A stretch of 38,471 bases of DNA, from the NCBI GenBank assembly GCA_031425325.1, contig JANPJD010000252.1:1-38471 (forward strand), in the 5' to 3' direction. Within the stretch, counting starts at the first letter, position 1. The number at the start of each line of letters is the position of its first letter. The DNA is from Aliitabrizicola sp031425325. Its GTDB lineage: Bacteria > Pseudomonadota > Alphaproteobacteria > Rhodobacterales > Rhodobacteraceae. Below, piece by piece: positions 31,551 through 38,471 of this stretch. The notes beneath the pieces are model-generated. The model was not told the origin of the DNA. It saw only the letters and a program-made list of their open reading frames with translations, and did no database searches. The position numbers and the translations under genes are program-made.

Positions 31551-31592
31551 CAAGTATCCCACGGGGGATCCGGGGGGTGTGAAACCCCCCGG
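31551..31592 (-). repeat. Hairpin element copy 2, likely terminator of the tad operon
   Basis: On the plus strand the 16 bases AAGTATCCCACGGGGG at 31552-31567 are identical to positions 1-16. The hairpin CCGGGGGG (31570-31577) against CCCCCCGG (31585-31592) has the same TGTGAAA loop as copy 1 but a stem two base pairs longer. It ends 16 bases from the stop of the minus-strand ATPase gene, in the same orientation to the gene as copy 1. As the last element of the tad operon it is well placed to stop transcription. Confidence 0.65.
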
Positions 31593-31608
31593 CGCTTACC
31601 TCAAGCGC

Positions 31609-32922
31609 TTACTTCGCGATGACTTCCTGGCGGACGAACATGTTCGACCAGGCCCGGTCGATCAGTTCGGGCGTCATCTGGTAGGGGATGCCTTCGAAGT
31701 CGCAGACCGAGATCATCTGGTCGATCAGATAGACCGGCTGGTAGTTGGCGTAGTTGTTGGCAATCGTCGGAAACTTGACCTTCATCAGGTGCAGAAGTGC
31801 GCGCTCGTCCAGCGGCATCTTCTTCTTGCGGGCGACCATCGCGAAGATCTTCAGGAAGTTCTCCTGGCTCGGCCCGTCGATCTTGATCTTGAAGAAGATC
31901 CGTCGCAGGGCCGCGCCGTCGAAGATCTCGTTCGGGTGAAAGTTGGTGGAAAAGATCACCAGCGTGTCGAAGGGCACTGTGAACTTCTCGCCCGATTGCA
32001 GGGCGAGGATGTCCTTGCCCTCTTCCAGCGGCACGATCCAGCGGTTGACGATCTTCTGCGGCGGCTCTTGCTGGCGGCCAAGGTCGTCGATGATGAAGAT
32101 GCCACCGGTGGATTTCAGTTGCAGCGGGGCCTGATAGGTCCGTGCGGTGGGATTGTAGGTAAGGTCGAGCATGTCGAGCGACAACTCGCCCCCCGTGATG
32201 ACCGAGGGCCGCTCGCAATAGACATAGCGGTTGTCGAAGCGGTTCGAGCTGCGCCGCAGGCTGCCGGGATCGTCGACGGCCTCCTCGGCAGCGGAATGGA
32301 CGATCGGGTCGTAAACGCTGATGACCTGACCCGAGTACTCCAGTGCGCGCGGCACATAGATCTTGTCGCCCATCGCGGCGCGGATGCCGTTCGAGATCGA
32401 GGATTTCCCATTGCCGGGCGGGCCGTACATCAGGATCGAGCGCCCCGAGGTCACGGCGGGGCCGAGGTTGTCCAGAAGGTCCGGCGGCAGGATCAGGTGG
32501 CCCATCGCGCCCACCAGCTGCTCGCGCGTCAGGCGCATGTTGCGGACCGACTGGCGCTTGATCTGCTCTTTGTAGGCATCAAGCGGGATCGGGACCGCGC
32601 CGTAGTATTCCGACTGGCTGAGGGCATCGAGCGCGCGCGCCCGGCCCGCGTCGGTCAACTGATAGCCCATCTCGTTGCCGCTGGTGGCATGCAGCGTACC
32701 CGTCGCCTCGACCAGCTTCTGGCCGCGCGCAAGGTCGATCAGTTCCTGGGTGACATTGACCGGCAGGCAGATCTGGCGCGAGATCACGCTGACCAGATCG
32801 AGGTTCATGCGGAACATGGTCTTCAGCAGGATGTCGCGCAACATCACCATCCCGATGCCCGTTTCGGCCAGGGTGCGCGGGGCGACCGGGGCGATCACGT
32901 TCGGGGTTGTCTGCACGTTCAT
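31609..32922 (-). CDS. AAA+ ATPase at the end of the tad operon
   Basis: A 437-residue ATPase of a type I know only as a hypothetical ATPase. Residues about 24-100 look like a winged-helix module ending in YQLTDAGRARALDAL. The AAA+ core has Walker A GPPGNGKS (167-174), Walker B IFIIDD (275-280), a sensor-1 asparagine in STN (325-327), and arginines R340/R341 in the position of an arginine finger. I chose the ATG at 32922, with AGGTG about seven bases upstream. It follows cpaA by 57 bases on the same strand and ends the operon. A role in assembly or regulation of the Flp pilus is inferred from position only; no pilus-ATPase (VirB11-type) features are present. Confidence 0.8.
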   Translation of the reverse strand: MNVQTTPNVIAPVAPRTLAETGIGMVMLRDILLKTMFRMNLDLVSVISRQICLPVNVTQELIDLARGQKLVEATGTLHATSGNEMGYQLTDAGRARALDALSQSEYYGAVPIPLDAYKEQIKRQSVRNMRLTREQLVGAMGHLILPPDLLDNLGPAVTSGRSILMYGPPGNGKSSISNGIRAAMGDKIYVPRALEYSGQVISVYDPIVHSAAEEAVDDPGSLRRSSNRFDNRYVYCERPSVITGGELSLDMLDLTYNPTARTYQAPLQLKSTGGIFIIDDLGRQQEPPQKIVNRWIVPLEEGKDILALQSGEKFTVPFDTLVIFSTNFHPNEIFDGAALRRIFFKIKIDGPSQENFLKIFAMVARKKKMPLDERALLHLMKVKFPTIANNYANYQPVYLIDQMISVCDFEGIPYQMTPELIDRAWSNMFVRQEVIAK

Positions 32923-32979
32923 CGGAACACCTGCGCGCCTGGGCCGGGACAAGGCTGCCCGGCAATCCTTGCCAATCGG

Positions 32980-33483
32980 TTAAGCCGCGCTGTCGAACCA
33001 CAATGCGGCGAGGAAGTAGAAGACGAGCGTGCCGGCGAGGGCGAGGCCCATCGGGAAGGACTTGTTGGTCCAGGATTCCCAGGTTGGCGTCGCTGCCCTC
33101 ACCGGGCCGAGGGCGCGTGCGGTGCGGTGGCTTACGAAGGCGCCGATCAGGGCGGCTGCGAAAAGTGCGAGCACGAAACGCAGGTCGTCGAGCGCGAAGA
33201 AGGGGGCCATCGCGGCGGCAAACTTGGCATCGCCCGCGCCGATCATGCCTGTCGCGTTCATAGCGAAGCCAAGCACCAGGATGGCCGCGAAATGCGTCCA
33301 CCGCCAGGCCCAGACCTCGAGCGGCAGGGCCAGCAGCCCCACGACGAAAAAGACGACCAGCAGGGCCAGCACGGCCTTGTTGGGGATCTTCATGAACTTC
33401 ATGTCGCTCCACGCGACCCAAACCGCGATCGGGATCACGAAGGGCAGGAACCAGAGCGCGGTTGCGGCAGAGGTGGCGATCAT
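32980..33483 (-). CDS. cpaA: Prepilin peptidase CpaA (A24 family)
   Basis: This aspartic protease of the inner membrane cleaves the leader of Flp-type prepilins before assembly. It has 167 residues and several hydrophobic helices. The two catalytic aspartates are D27 (AWSDMKFMKIPN) and D85 (GMIGAGDAKF, the GxGD motif). It lacks the N-terminal methylase domain of full-length PilD, as is normal for CpaA/TadV. The ATG overlaps the stop of the upstream TPR gene by four bases (ATGA). No prepilin gene (flp) is visible in the window; it is probably beyond the right edge. Confidence 0.92.
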   Translation of the reverse strand: MIATSAATALWFLPFVIPIAVWVAWSDMKFMKIPNKAVLALLVVFFVVGLLALPLEVWAWRWTHFAAILVLGFAMNATGMIGAGDAKFAAAMAPFFALDDLRFVLALFAAALIGAFVSHRTARALGPVRAATPTWESWTNKSFPMGLALAGTLVFYFLAALWFDSAA

Positions 33484-34340
33484 GCCCGTGTCACACTTCC
33501 ATCAAGGGCCTCGAGGCTGCGAACAGCCTCCTCGAAGAATTGCGGGTGGGTGTCGATCGCGTCCTGCAACAGACCCTTGCCGATCGCGACGTCGCCCTGC
33601 TTGATCGCCGTGAGGGCGAGGGTGTGCATCAGCTGCGCGCGCTCGGTCTGGGTCAGCTTGATGACCGGCACGTCGTATTTGCGCTGCGCCCCGCGCGCCA
33701 GAACGAGGTTGTTCTTCGTCGTGAAGCGGTTCGGATCGAAGGTCAGCGCCTCGAGGAACAGCTTCTCCGCCGCCGCGTAGTCGCCCCGCGTCAGCTTCGA
33801 GAAGCCCCAGTTGTTCAGTACCCCAGCCGGTCGCGTGGTCAGGCCCTGCGCGGTCTCGTAGAAGCTGTCGGCCTTCTTCCAGTCCTTCTTGCTGTCGGCG
33901 ACCATCGCCTCGAGGCGGTAGCGCTCGAACGTCTCGTGCGTCGGCGGGATCTTGTTCAACTCGGCCTCGGCGCGCTGCCACTCGTTCGCGCGGATCAGCG
34001 AGTCGGCATAGGCGACGCGGTCCTCGTTTGTGACCTCTGGCATCGCCATGATACCGGCCCAGACGGTGTTCGCCTCGGCCGGGCGGTCGGCGCGGACAAG
34101 CGACAGGGCAAGGCCCCGCTGCAGGTCCATCCGCGCGGGGTCCTCGGCGGCGGCACCGCGGAAGTAGTTCACTGCCTCGTTCGGGTCCGAGACGGTCAGC
34201 ATGATGTCGTTGAGATTGCTTTCGTCGATCACGTTCACGTTCTTGATCGCGCGTTCGACTTCGGCATCGCTGGTTCCGCCGCAAGCGGACAGGGCGACCG
34301 TGCCGCCAAGGCACAGTGCTAGAACGACCGGGTGGCGCAT
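33480..34340 (-). CDS. tadD: TadD-like TPR lipoprotein
   Basis: The protein has 286 residues. The signal peptide ends in lipobox LSAC with the lipid-modified cysteine at 20. The rest is mainly helical with TPR-like repeats, for example AGVLNNWGFSKLTRGDYAAAEKLFLEALTFDPN. TadD proteins are outer-membrane-anchored pilotin-like TPR lipoproteins that help secretin assembly in Flp pilus systems. AGGA lies seven bases before the ATG at 34340; a much longer in-frame reading to 34553 overlaps the upstream gene and would hide the lipobox. The stop overlaps the cpaA start. The symbol is assigned by family and position; the gene just upstream is a second candidate. Confidence 0.82.
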   Translation of the reverse strand: MRHPVVLALCLGGTVALSACGGTSDAEVERAIKNVNVIDESNLNDIMLTVSDPNEAVNYFRGAAAEDPARMDLQRGLALSLVRADRPAEANTVWAGIMAMPEVTNEDRVAYADSLIRANEWQRAEAELNKIPPTHETFERYRLEAMVADSKKDWKKADSFYETAQGLTTRPAGVLNNWGFSKLTRGDYAAAEKLFLEALTFDPNRFTTKNNLVLARGAQRKYDVPVIKLTQTERAQLMHTLALTAIKQGDVAIGKGLLQDAIDTHPQFFEEAVRSLEALDGSVTRA

Positions 34341-34365
34341 TTTGCGTCCTGTTTCTGCTCGGTCC

Positions 34366-34923
34366 CTACAGGTCCGACAGAAGCAGGTATTGGCCCCCAC
34401 CCTGACGGACAAGCGAGAACCCATTTGCCTCACTGTCAGCAGAGTACACGGTTTCCTCGCTTCGCGCGATAGCGAGCCGTAGATTTTCGCGGATCGAGTC
34501 CGTTGCGCCACTGTCGAAGGCAAAGGCCTGCTCGAAGACACGGCGCGCCTCACCGATTTCGCCCTTCTCCATCAGCACCACACCAAGGTTGTTCAGCGCC
34601 GGCACGAAGGTCGGGTCGAGGTCGAGCGCGCGGCGCAGGATCTGTTCCGACTGACCCAGCCTGCCCAACCGAAGATTGGCCGAGCCTATGGCCGAAAGGA
34701 CGTCCGCATTCGGCCCGTCCTCGGCCGCGGCGGCAAGATAGGACCGAAGCGCCAGTTCGTACTCGCCCGCCGCCATCAGCCGATGGCCCGTCTCCAGCGG
34801 ATCGGCACTCGACCCGCGCGGATCCACCGCCGGGGCCGTGCCTCCGGGGGTCAGCGCTGTCCCGCCGCTGCAGGCGCCCAGACAGGTCAGTGCGATCACC
34901 GCACAGGTCCAGGCGCGTGTCAT
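34366..34923 (-). CDS. Second TPR lipoprotein of the tad operon
   Basis: The protein has 185 residues. Lipobox LGAC has its cysteine at 18, followed by a Gly/Thr/Pro-rich linker to about residue 40. Three or so TPR-like repeats follow, including HRLMAAGEYELALRSYLAAA and VPALNNLGVVLMEKGEIGEARRVFEQAF. The last 30 residues (NGFSLVRQGGGQYLLLSDL) are not TPR. It could be TadD itself, with the gene downstream a paralogue, or the reverse. The ATG at 34923 has GGAGG about 12 bases upstream, a little far. It follows tadC by eight bases. Confidence 0.82.
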   Translation of the reverse strand: MTRAWTCAVIALTCLGACSGGTALTPGGTAPAVDPRGSSADPLETGHRLMAAGEYELALRSYLAAAAEDGPNADVLSAIGSANLRLGRLGQSEQILRRALDLDPTFVPALNNLGVVLMEKGEIGEARRVFEQAFAFDSGATDSIRENLRLAIARSEETVYSADSEANGFSLVRQGGGQYLLLSDL

Positions 34924-34931
34924 GCCGGGGG

Positions 34932-35906
34932 TCAGCCTCCTCCAAGTTGCGTCGCGATGCCATGGATCGATGGTCCGATGAGGATGATCAACAACGGCGG
35001 CAACGTGAACAGCATTGTGCCGAGGGTCAGCTTGGTGGGCAAGGTGTTTGCCTTCTCTTCGGCCCGCATAACGCGCTTGTCACGCATTTCGGCCGCATAG
35101 ACGCGCAGCGCATCTGCGACCGAGGTGCCGAAGGTCGACGACTGGATAAGCACGGTCACGAAGGACGACACGTCCGGCAGGCCGACCCGCTCGGCCATGT
35201 CGCGCAGGACCGAGATACGCTCTTTGCCCGCCTTCACCTCTTGCCCGACCATATCCAGTTCTTCGGCAAGGGCCGGGTAGCCAAGACGGATCTCGGTTGC
35301 GACGCGCAGGATCGACTGGTCCATCGACTGACCCGCCTCGACGCAGACAAGCATCATGTCGAGCGCGTCGGGAAAGCCTGCAGTGATCTCTTCCTGACGC
35401 TTCTGAAGGCGGCGCTGGACCCAGTACTGCGGCAGGTAATAGCCCGCAGCCCCCGGACCGATGGTCGAAAGGACCATCGTCTGCGTGCTCATCTCTGAAT
35501 TGGCGGAGGCCGCCATGGCGTAGATCACGCCGATCACGAGGAAACCGATGCCCAGCAGGAACTGCGCTGCGTGGAAGGCGCGGACGGCGTTCTTCGACCG
35601 ATAGCCCGCCCGCAGCATCTTGAGCCGCGCCGAGGACATGGCCACCGCGTCCTGCGGCTCGAGGAAGGTTGCGAACTTTTGCAGCTTGTCGGTCTTGTCG
35701 CCGCGCCGCAGCACCTGCGGCTGGCCCGCGACGGTGCTCTTGATCGTCGCACCCTTCAGCTTGTCGAGCGGATCGACCTGCTTCTTGAGCATCGTAGGCA
35801 AGGTCAGCAACACCAGGACGAGGCCGAGCGCGCCCACAACGATCAGGGGACCGAGCGGGCCGAGGGCCGTCACCAGTGCTTCGCGGGCCGTGTTGAGAAG
35901 TTCCAT
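34932..35906 (-). CDS. tadC: Tad pilus inner-membrane platform protein TadC
   Basis: One of two GspF/type II secretion F-like platform proteins of the Flp pilus. It has 324 residues. An N-terminal membrane helix lies at about 20-40, a second hydrophobic region at about 112-165, and the T2SSF domain covers about 180-300, with ALDMMLVCVEAGQSMDQSI and PTKLTLGTMLFTLPPLLIIL. The ATG at 35906 is nine bases after the tadB stop. TadB and TadC probably act as a pair around the TadA ATPase. Confidence 0.92.
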   Translation of the reverse strand: MELLNTAREALVTALGPLGPLIVVGALGLVLVLLTLPTMLKKQVDPLDKLKGATIKSTVAGQPQVLRRGDKTDKLQKFATFLEPQDAVAMSSARLKMLRAGYRSKNAVRAFHAAQFLLGIGFLVIGVIYAMAASANSEMSTQTMVLSTIGPGAAGYYLPQYWVQRRLQKRQEEITAGFPDALDMMLVCVEAGQSMDQSILRVATEIRLGYPALAEELDMVGQEVKAGKERISVLRDMAERVGLPDVSSFVTVLIQSSTFGTSVADALRVYAAEMRDKRVMRAEEKANTLPTKLTLGTMLFTLPPLLIILIGPSIHGIATQLGGG

Positions 35907-35915
35907 CGACCTGCC

Positions 35916-36884
35916 TCAGACCTTGATGTTGACCATGATCTTCATGAAAATGACGTTGATCGTCAGAAAGACGCCGACGATGAGACAGGCCGGGATGAAT
36001 ACCGATGTCTCCTTGACGCCATCGTAATAGTTGGGCTGCAGCACGTTGATCATGACCAGCGCCGCGAAGGGAAAGCCCGACAGGAACATGCCCGACCACT
36101 TGGCTTCGGCGGTGATCGCCTTGACGCGGCGGAACAGCTTGAAGCGCGAGCGGATCACCTTGGCGAGCCCTTCGAGGATCTCGGCAAGGTTGCCGCCCGA
36201 CTGCTGCTGGATCGAGACGGCCACGGCAAGGAAGCGCAAGTCCTGCATGTCCATCCGTTCCGCGAAGGCCTTGAGGCTGTCCGAGACGTTGCGCCCGTAG
36301 GCGGCCTCGTCCGCGATCATGCCGAACTCGGTGCCGAGGGGATCGGGCACTTCCTTGGCGACGATGCCGATCGCCGACGAGAAGGGGTGGCCCACGCGCA
36401 GCGACCGGACCATCAATTCGACCGCGTCGGGCAGTTGCTCTTCGATCAGTCCAAGGCGCTTCTTGGCCTTCTTGTTGACCCAGGTATAGACGCCGCCCAC
36501 CCCCATGCCGATGGCGATGCCGATGCGGATCGGCGTGCTCGCCTCGGTGCCGACCGTCAGCAAGAGATAGCTGAACACCGACAGCAGAGCCATGATCCCC
36601 ACCAGCGCCTTGGGCGAGAAAGCGATGTTGGCCTTTTGCGCCTTGTCGGCCAGGATCGAGTAGAGCGGGATGCCTTTGGCCTTCATGTGCTGGCTCATCT
36701 CCTTGCGGAGTTGCTCAAGCACCTGTTCGCGGTTGCCACCCTTTTCCATCAGCGCAAGGCGGCGGCTGACGCGGCTGTTCAGGCTGATCGACTTGCCGAA
36801 GACCGTCAGATAGATGCCTTCGACCAGCATCAGGACGGCGACGAAGATCAGGATGTAGATGATCGGGGCTGCGCTGATGGTCAT
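35916..36884 (-). CDS. tadB: Tad pilus inner-membrane platform protein TadB
   Basis: The protein has 322 residues. An N-terminal membrane helix lies at about 8-28 and a second pair of hydrophobic stretches at about 95-130. The T2SSF domain spans about 145-275, with PDAVELMVRSLRVGHPFSSAI and VSIQQQSGGNLAEILEGLAKVI. A C-terminal hydrophobic region covers about 265-315. AAGGACAG precedes the ATG at 36884, nine bases after the tadA stop. It is the partner of TadC in the pilus assembly platform. Confidence 0.92.
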   Translation of the reverse strand: MTISAAPIIYILIFVAVLMLVEGIYLTVFGKSISLNSRVSRRLALMEKGGNREQVLEQLRKEMSQHMKAKGIPLYSILADKAQKANIAFSPKALVGIMALLSVFSYLLLTVGTEASTPIRIGIAIGMGVGGVYTWVNKKAKKRLGLIEEQLPDAVELMVRSLRVGHPFSSAIGIVAKEVPDPLGTEFGMIADEAAYGRNVSDSLKAFAERMDMQDLRFLAVAVSIQQQSGGNLAEILEGLAKVIRSRFKLFRRVKAITAEAKWSGMFLSGFPFAALVMINVLQPNYYDGVKETSVFIPACLIVGVFLTINVIFMKIMVNIKV

Positions 36885-36893
36885 GGTCTGTCC

Positions 36894-38345
36894 TTACGGC
36901 AGCTGGTCATAGATGCTGGCGGGCAGGTTGTAGCCCCACTGCTTGAACCGCTCTGAGTAGTGCGAGCGCACGCCCGTCGCGTTGAAGCGTCCGATGATCT
37001 TGCCATCGGGCTGGATGCCGAGCCGCTCGTAGCGGAAGATCTCCTGCATCGAGATGACCTCGCCTTCCATTCCGGTGATCTCGGTGATCGAGGTCATGCG
37101 GCGCGAGCCGTCCTGCAGGCGGCTGGCCTGGACGATCAGGTTGACGGCGCTGGCGATCTGGGCGCGGACGGCCTTGATCGGCATCTCGATCCCGGCCATC
37201 GCGACCATGTTCTCGAGGCGGCTGACGCCATCGCGGGCGCTGTTGGCGTGGATCGTCGTCATCGAGCCGTCGTGGCCGGTGTTCATCGCCTGAAGCATGT
37301 CGATGACTTCCTCGCCGCGCGTCTCGCCGACGATGATGCGGTCGGGGCGCATCCGCAGCGCGTTCCGCAAACAGTCGCGCTGGGTCACGGCGCCCTTGCC
37401 CTCGACGTTGGCGGGGCGGCTTTCCATTCGGCCGACATGGACCTGCTGAAGCTGAAGTTCGGCCGTGTCCTCGATGGTCAGAACCCGCTCGGTGTTGTCG
37501 ATGAAGGACGACAGCGCGTTCAGCGTCGTGGTCTTGCCCGAGCCCGTTCCGCCCGAAACGATGATGTTCAGACGCGTGGCGACCGCCGCTTGCAGATAGG
37601 CTGCCATCTCCTCGGTAAAGGCACCGAATCGGACAAGGTCCGAGATGCCGAGCTTGTCCTTCTTGAACTTGCGGATCGACACGAGGCTGCCGTCCACCGC
37701 CACCGGCGGCACCATCGCGTTGAAGCGGCTGCCATCCGCGAGGCGGGCGTCGACATAGGGGTTCGATTCGTCGACCCGGCGGCCGACGGCCGACACGATC
37801 TTGTCGATGATCCGCAGCAGGTGGCGCTCGTCCTTGAAGGTGATGTCGGTAAGCGTCAGCTTGCCGCCGCGTTCCACGAAGATGCGGTGCGGGCCGTTGA
37901 TCAGGATGTCGTTGACCGTCTCGTCCTTGAGCAACGGTTCGATCGGGCCGAGGCCCATCACCTCGTCGTAAAGTTCCTGGTGCAGCGACTGGCGGTCTTC
38001 CTTGTTCAGGACGACGCTCATCTCTTCCAGTGCTTCGGCGGTGATCGAGGCGATCTCCTGACGCAGGTTCGCTTCGGTTGCCGTTTCGAGTGCGGCAAGG
38101 TTGAGGTTGTCGAGCAGCCGCTTGTGCAACTCGACCTTCAACTCGCCCATCTTCTCCTTGCGCTTCTTTTCCTTTTCAGAGGCAGCAGCCTCGGCCGGCA
38201 GGCGGGCCGGAGCGGCGCCGCGAGCGGGGGCAGCCTTGGCATCGACGGCGGCGATCTTGGGGGCGGCATTTGCCGCTGCCACGGGAGCGAGCGTCGCGGC
38301 GCCGGGCTTTCCGGCCTCGTCCGGCTTCTTGAAGCGCGAGAACAT
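36894..38345 (-). CDS. tadA: Tad pilus assembly ATPase TadA (CpaF)
   Basis: This hexameric secretion ATPase of the VirB11/GspE family powers Flp pilus assembly. It has 483 residues. An Ala/Lys-rich N-terminal linker covers about 1-70, and the N-terminal domain about 70-250 (GLGPIEPLLKDETVNDILING). Walker A is GGTGSGKT (265-272), then the Asp box LTIEDTAELQL, Walker B PDRIIVGETRGEE, and His box GSMTTIHANS. The ATG at 38345 lies three bases after the cpaE stop, with AAAGGG upstream. Its order before tadB and tadC is the usual one. Confidence 0.95.
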   Translation of the reverse strand: MFSRFKKPDEAGKPGAATLAPVAAANAAPKIAAVDAKAAPARGAAPARLPAEAAASEKEKKRKEKMGELKVELHKRLLDNLNLAALETATEANLRQEIASITAEALEEMSVVLNKEDRQSLHQELYDEVMGLGPIEPLLKDETVNDILINGPHRIFVERGGKLTLTDITFKDERHLLRIIDKIVSAVGRRVDESNPYVDARLADGSRFNAMVPPVAVDGSLVSIRKFKKDKLGISDLVRFGAFTEEMAAYLQAAVATRLNIIVSGGTGSGKTTTLNALSSFIDNTERVLTIEDTAELQLQQVHVGRMESRPANVEGKGAVTQRDCLRNALRMRPDRIIVGETRGEEVIDMLQAMNTGHDGSMTTIHANSARDGVSRLENMVAMAGIEMPIKAVRAQIASAVNLIVQASRLQDGSRRMTSITEITGMEGEVISMQEIFRYERLGIQPDGKIIGRFNATGVRSHYSERFKQWGYNLPASIYDQLP

Positions 38346-38348
38346 GCC

Positions 38349-38471
38349 TTAGCCCTTTCCGGCCTCTACGGCCTTGTTCAGGTCGTAGAGCGACTTCGCG
38401 AGTTTCTGGATCTCCTTGCGAAGCGGGTTCTTTGCAGCGCTTTCCGAAATCGGCAGGCCGTGGTCGTTGGC
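38349..38471 (-). CDS. cpaE: C-terminal end of CpaE/TadZ (partial)
   Basis: The last 40 codons of an open frame enter from the right window edge and end in TAA at 38349. The tail contains NDHGLPISESAAKNPLRKEI and ends LNKAVEAGKG. This form, a short conserved NxGxP motif followed by a lysine-rich helix, and its place just before tadA fit CpaE/TadZ, the MinD-like protein that positions Flp pili. The catalytic part is outside the window, so the call rests on position and the short tail. Confidence 0.65.
   Translation of the reverse strand, partial: ANDHGLPISESAAKNPLRKEIQKLAKSLYDLNKAVEAGKG

Noticed and set aside
31528..33780. A 750-codon open frame on the plus strand
   Set aside because: It is antisense to the AAA+ ATPase, cpaA and tadD-like genes, which are supported by motifs and ATGA overlaps. 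The product is rich in Asp, His and Arg with no domain.
35571..36956. A 461-codon open frame on the plus strand
   Set aside because: It is antisense to tadC and tadB, both clear family members in a coherent operon.

Overview
The window looks like chromosomal DNA of an alphaproteobacterium of the order Rhodobacterales (Rhodobacter/Roseobacter group). The reasons are very high GC content, a Pcs-type phosphatidylcholine synthase, the gene order ruvC-ruvA-(htpX)-ruvB ... ybgC-tolQRAB-pal-cpoB-tilS-ftsH, a formate-THF ligase/FolD one-carbon cluster, and a tad (Flp pilus) operon ending in a CpaA-type prepilin peptidase. This assignment is inferred from gene content; no rRNA is present. I see no tRNA, rRNA, CRISPR array, insertion sequence or prophage. 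Coding density is high and no gap exceeds 300 bases. The longest gaps are 8516-8754 (DUF1127/ruvC), 6685-6911 (priA/prmA) and 12957-13133 (araC-type regulator/pliG-like).

Left part (1-4392, minus strand): a DUF475/TerC-like membrane protein, pcs, xerC translationally coupled to a DUF484 gene, and a fructose-6-phosphate-aldolase-type transaldolase with its own terminator. priA diverges from the transaldolase gene. prmA follows, then a small one-membrane-segment protein that converges on a DUF1127 gene across a bidirectional terminator.

Centre (8755-24579, plus strand): ruvC and ruvA overlap by ATGA, htpX lies between ruvA and ruvB, and a roughly 3.6 kb accessory block separates ruvB from ybgC. 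That block holds a divergent AraC-family regulator, a secreted PliG-like (g-type lysozyme inhibitor) protein, a small lipoprotein, an unrecognised 207-residue protein and a YihY-type membrane protein. Then come ybgC, a strong sigma70-like promoter, and the whole Tol-Pal envelope machine (tolQ, tolR, tolA, tolB, pal, cpoB), with tilS overlapping cpoB. ftsH follows, with a heat-shock-like promoter candidate upstream and a clear intrinsic terminator downstream.

Right part: a MOSC-domain protein, then fhs, a small AroQ-type chorismate mutase and folD. folD meets a minus-strand DNA-repair pair (PdeM endonuclease and ligase-associated Lhr-like helicase) tail to tail with a 4-base overlap. From 38471 back to 31609 lies a minus-strand tad operon: cpaE end (partial), tadA, tadB, tadC, two TPR lipoproteins, cpaA and an AAA+ ATPase with a possible winged-helix N-terminus. 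The operon ends at a hairpin element that is nearly identical to one at the extreme left of the window.

Most interesting points: the repeated hairpin element with a matched change in stem length; the AraC/PliG-like/lipoprotein module inserted in a conserved housekeeping cluster; the tad-linked AAA+ ATPase; a recurring TTG-N17-TAAG promoter-like arrangement; and an RpoH-like promoter candidate before ftsH.
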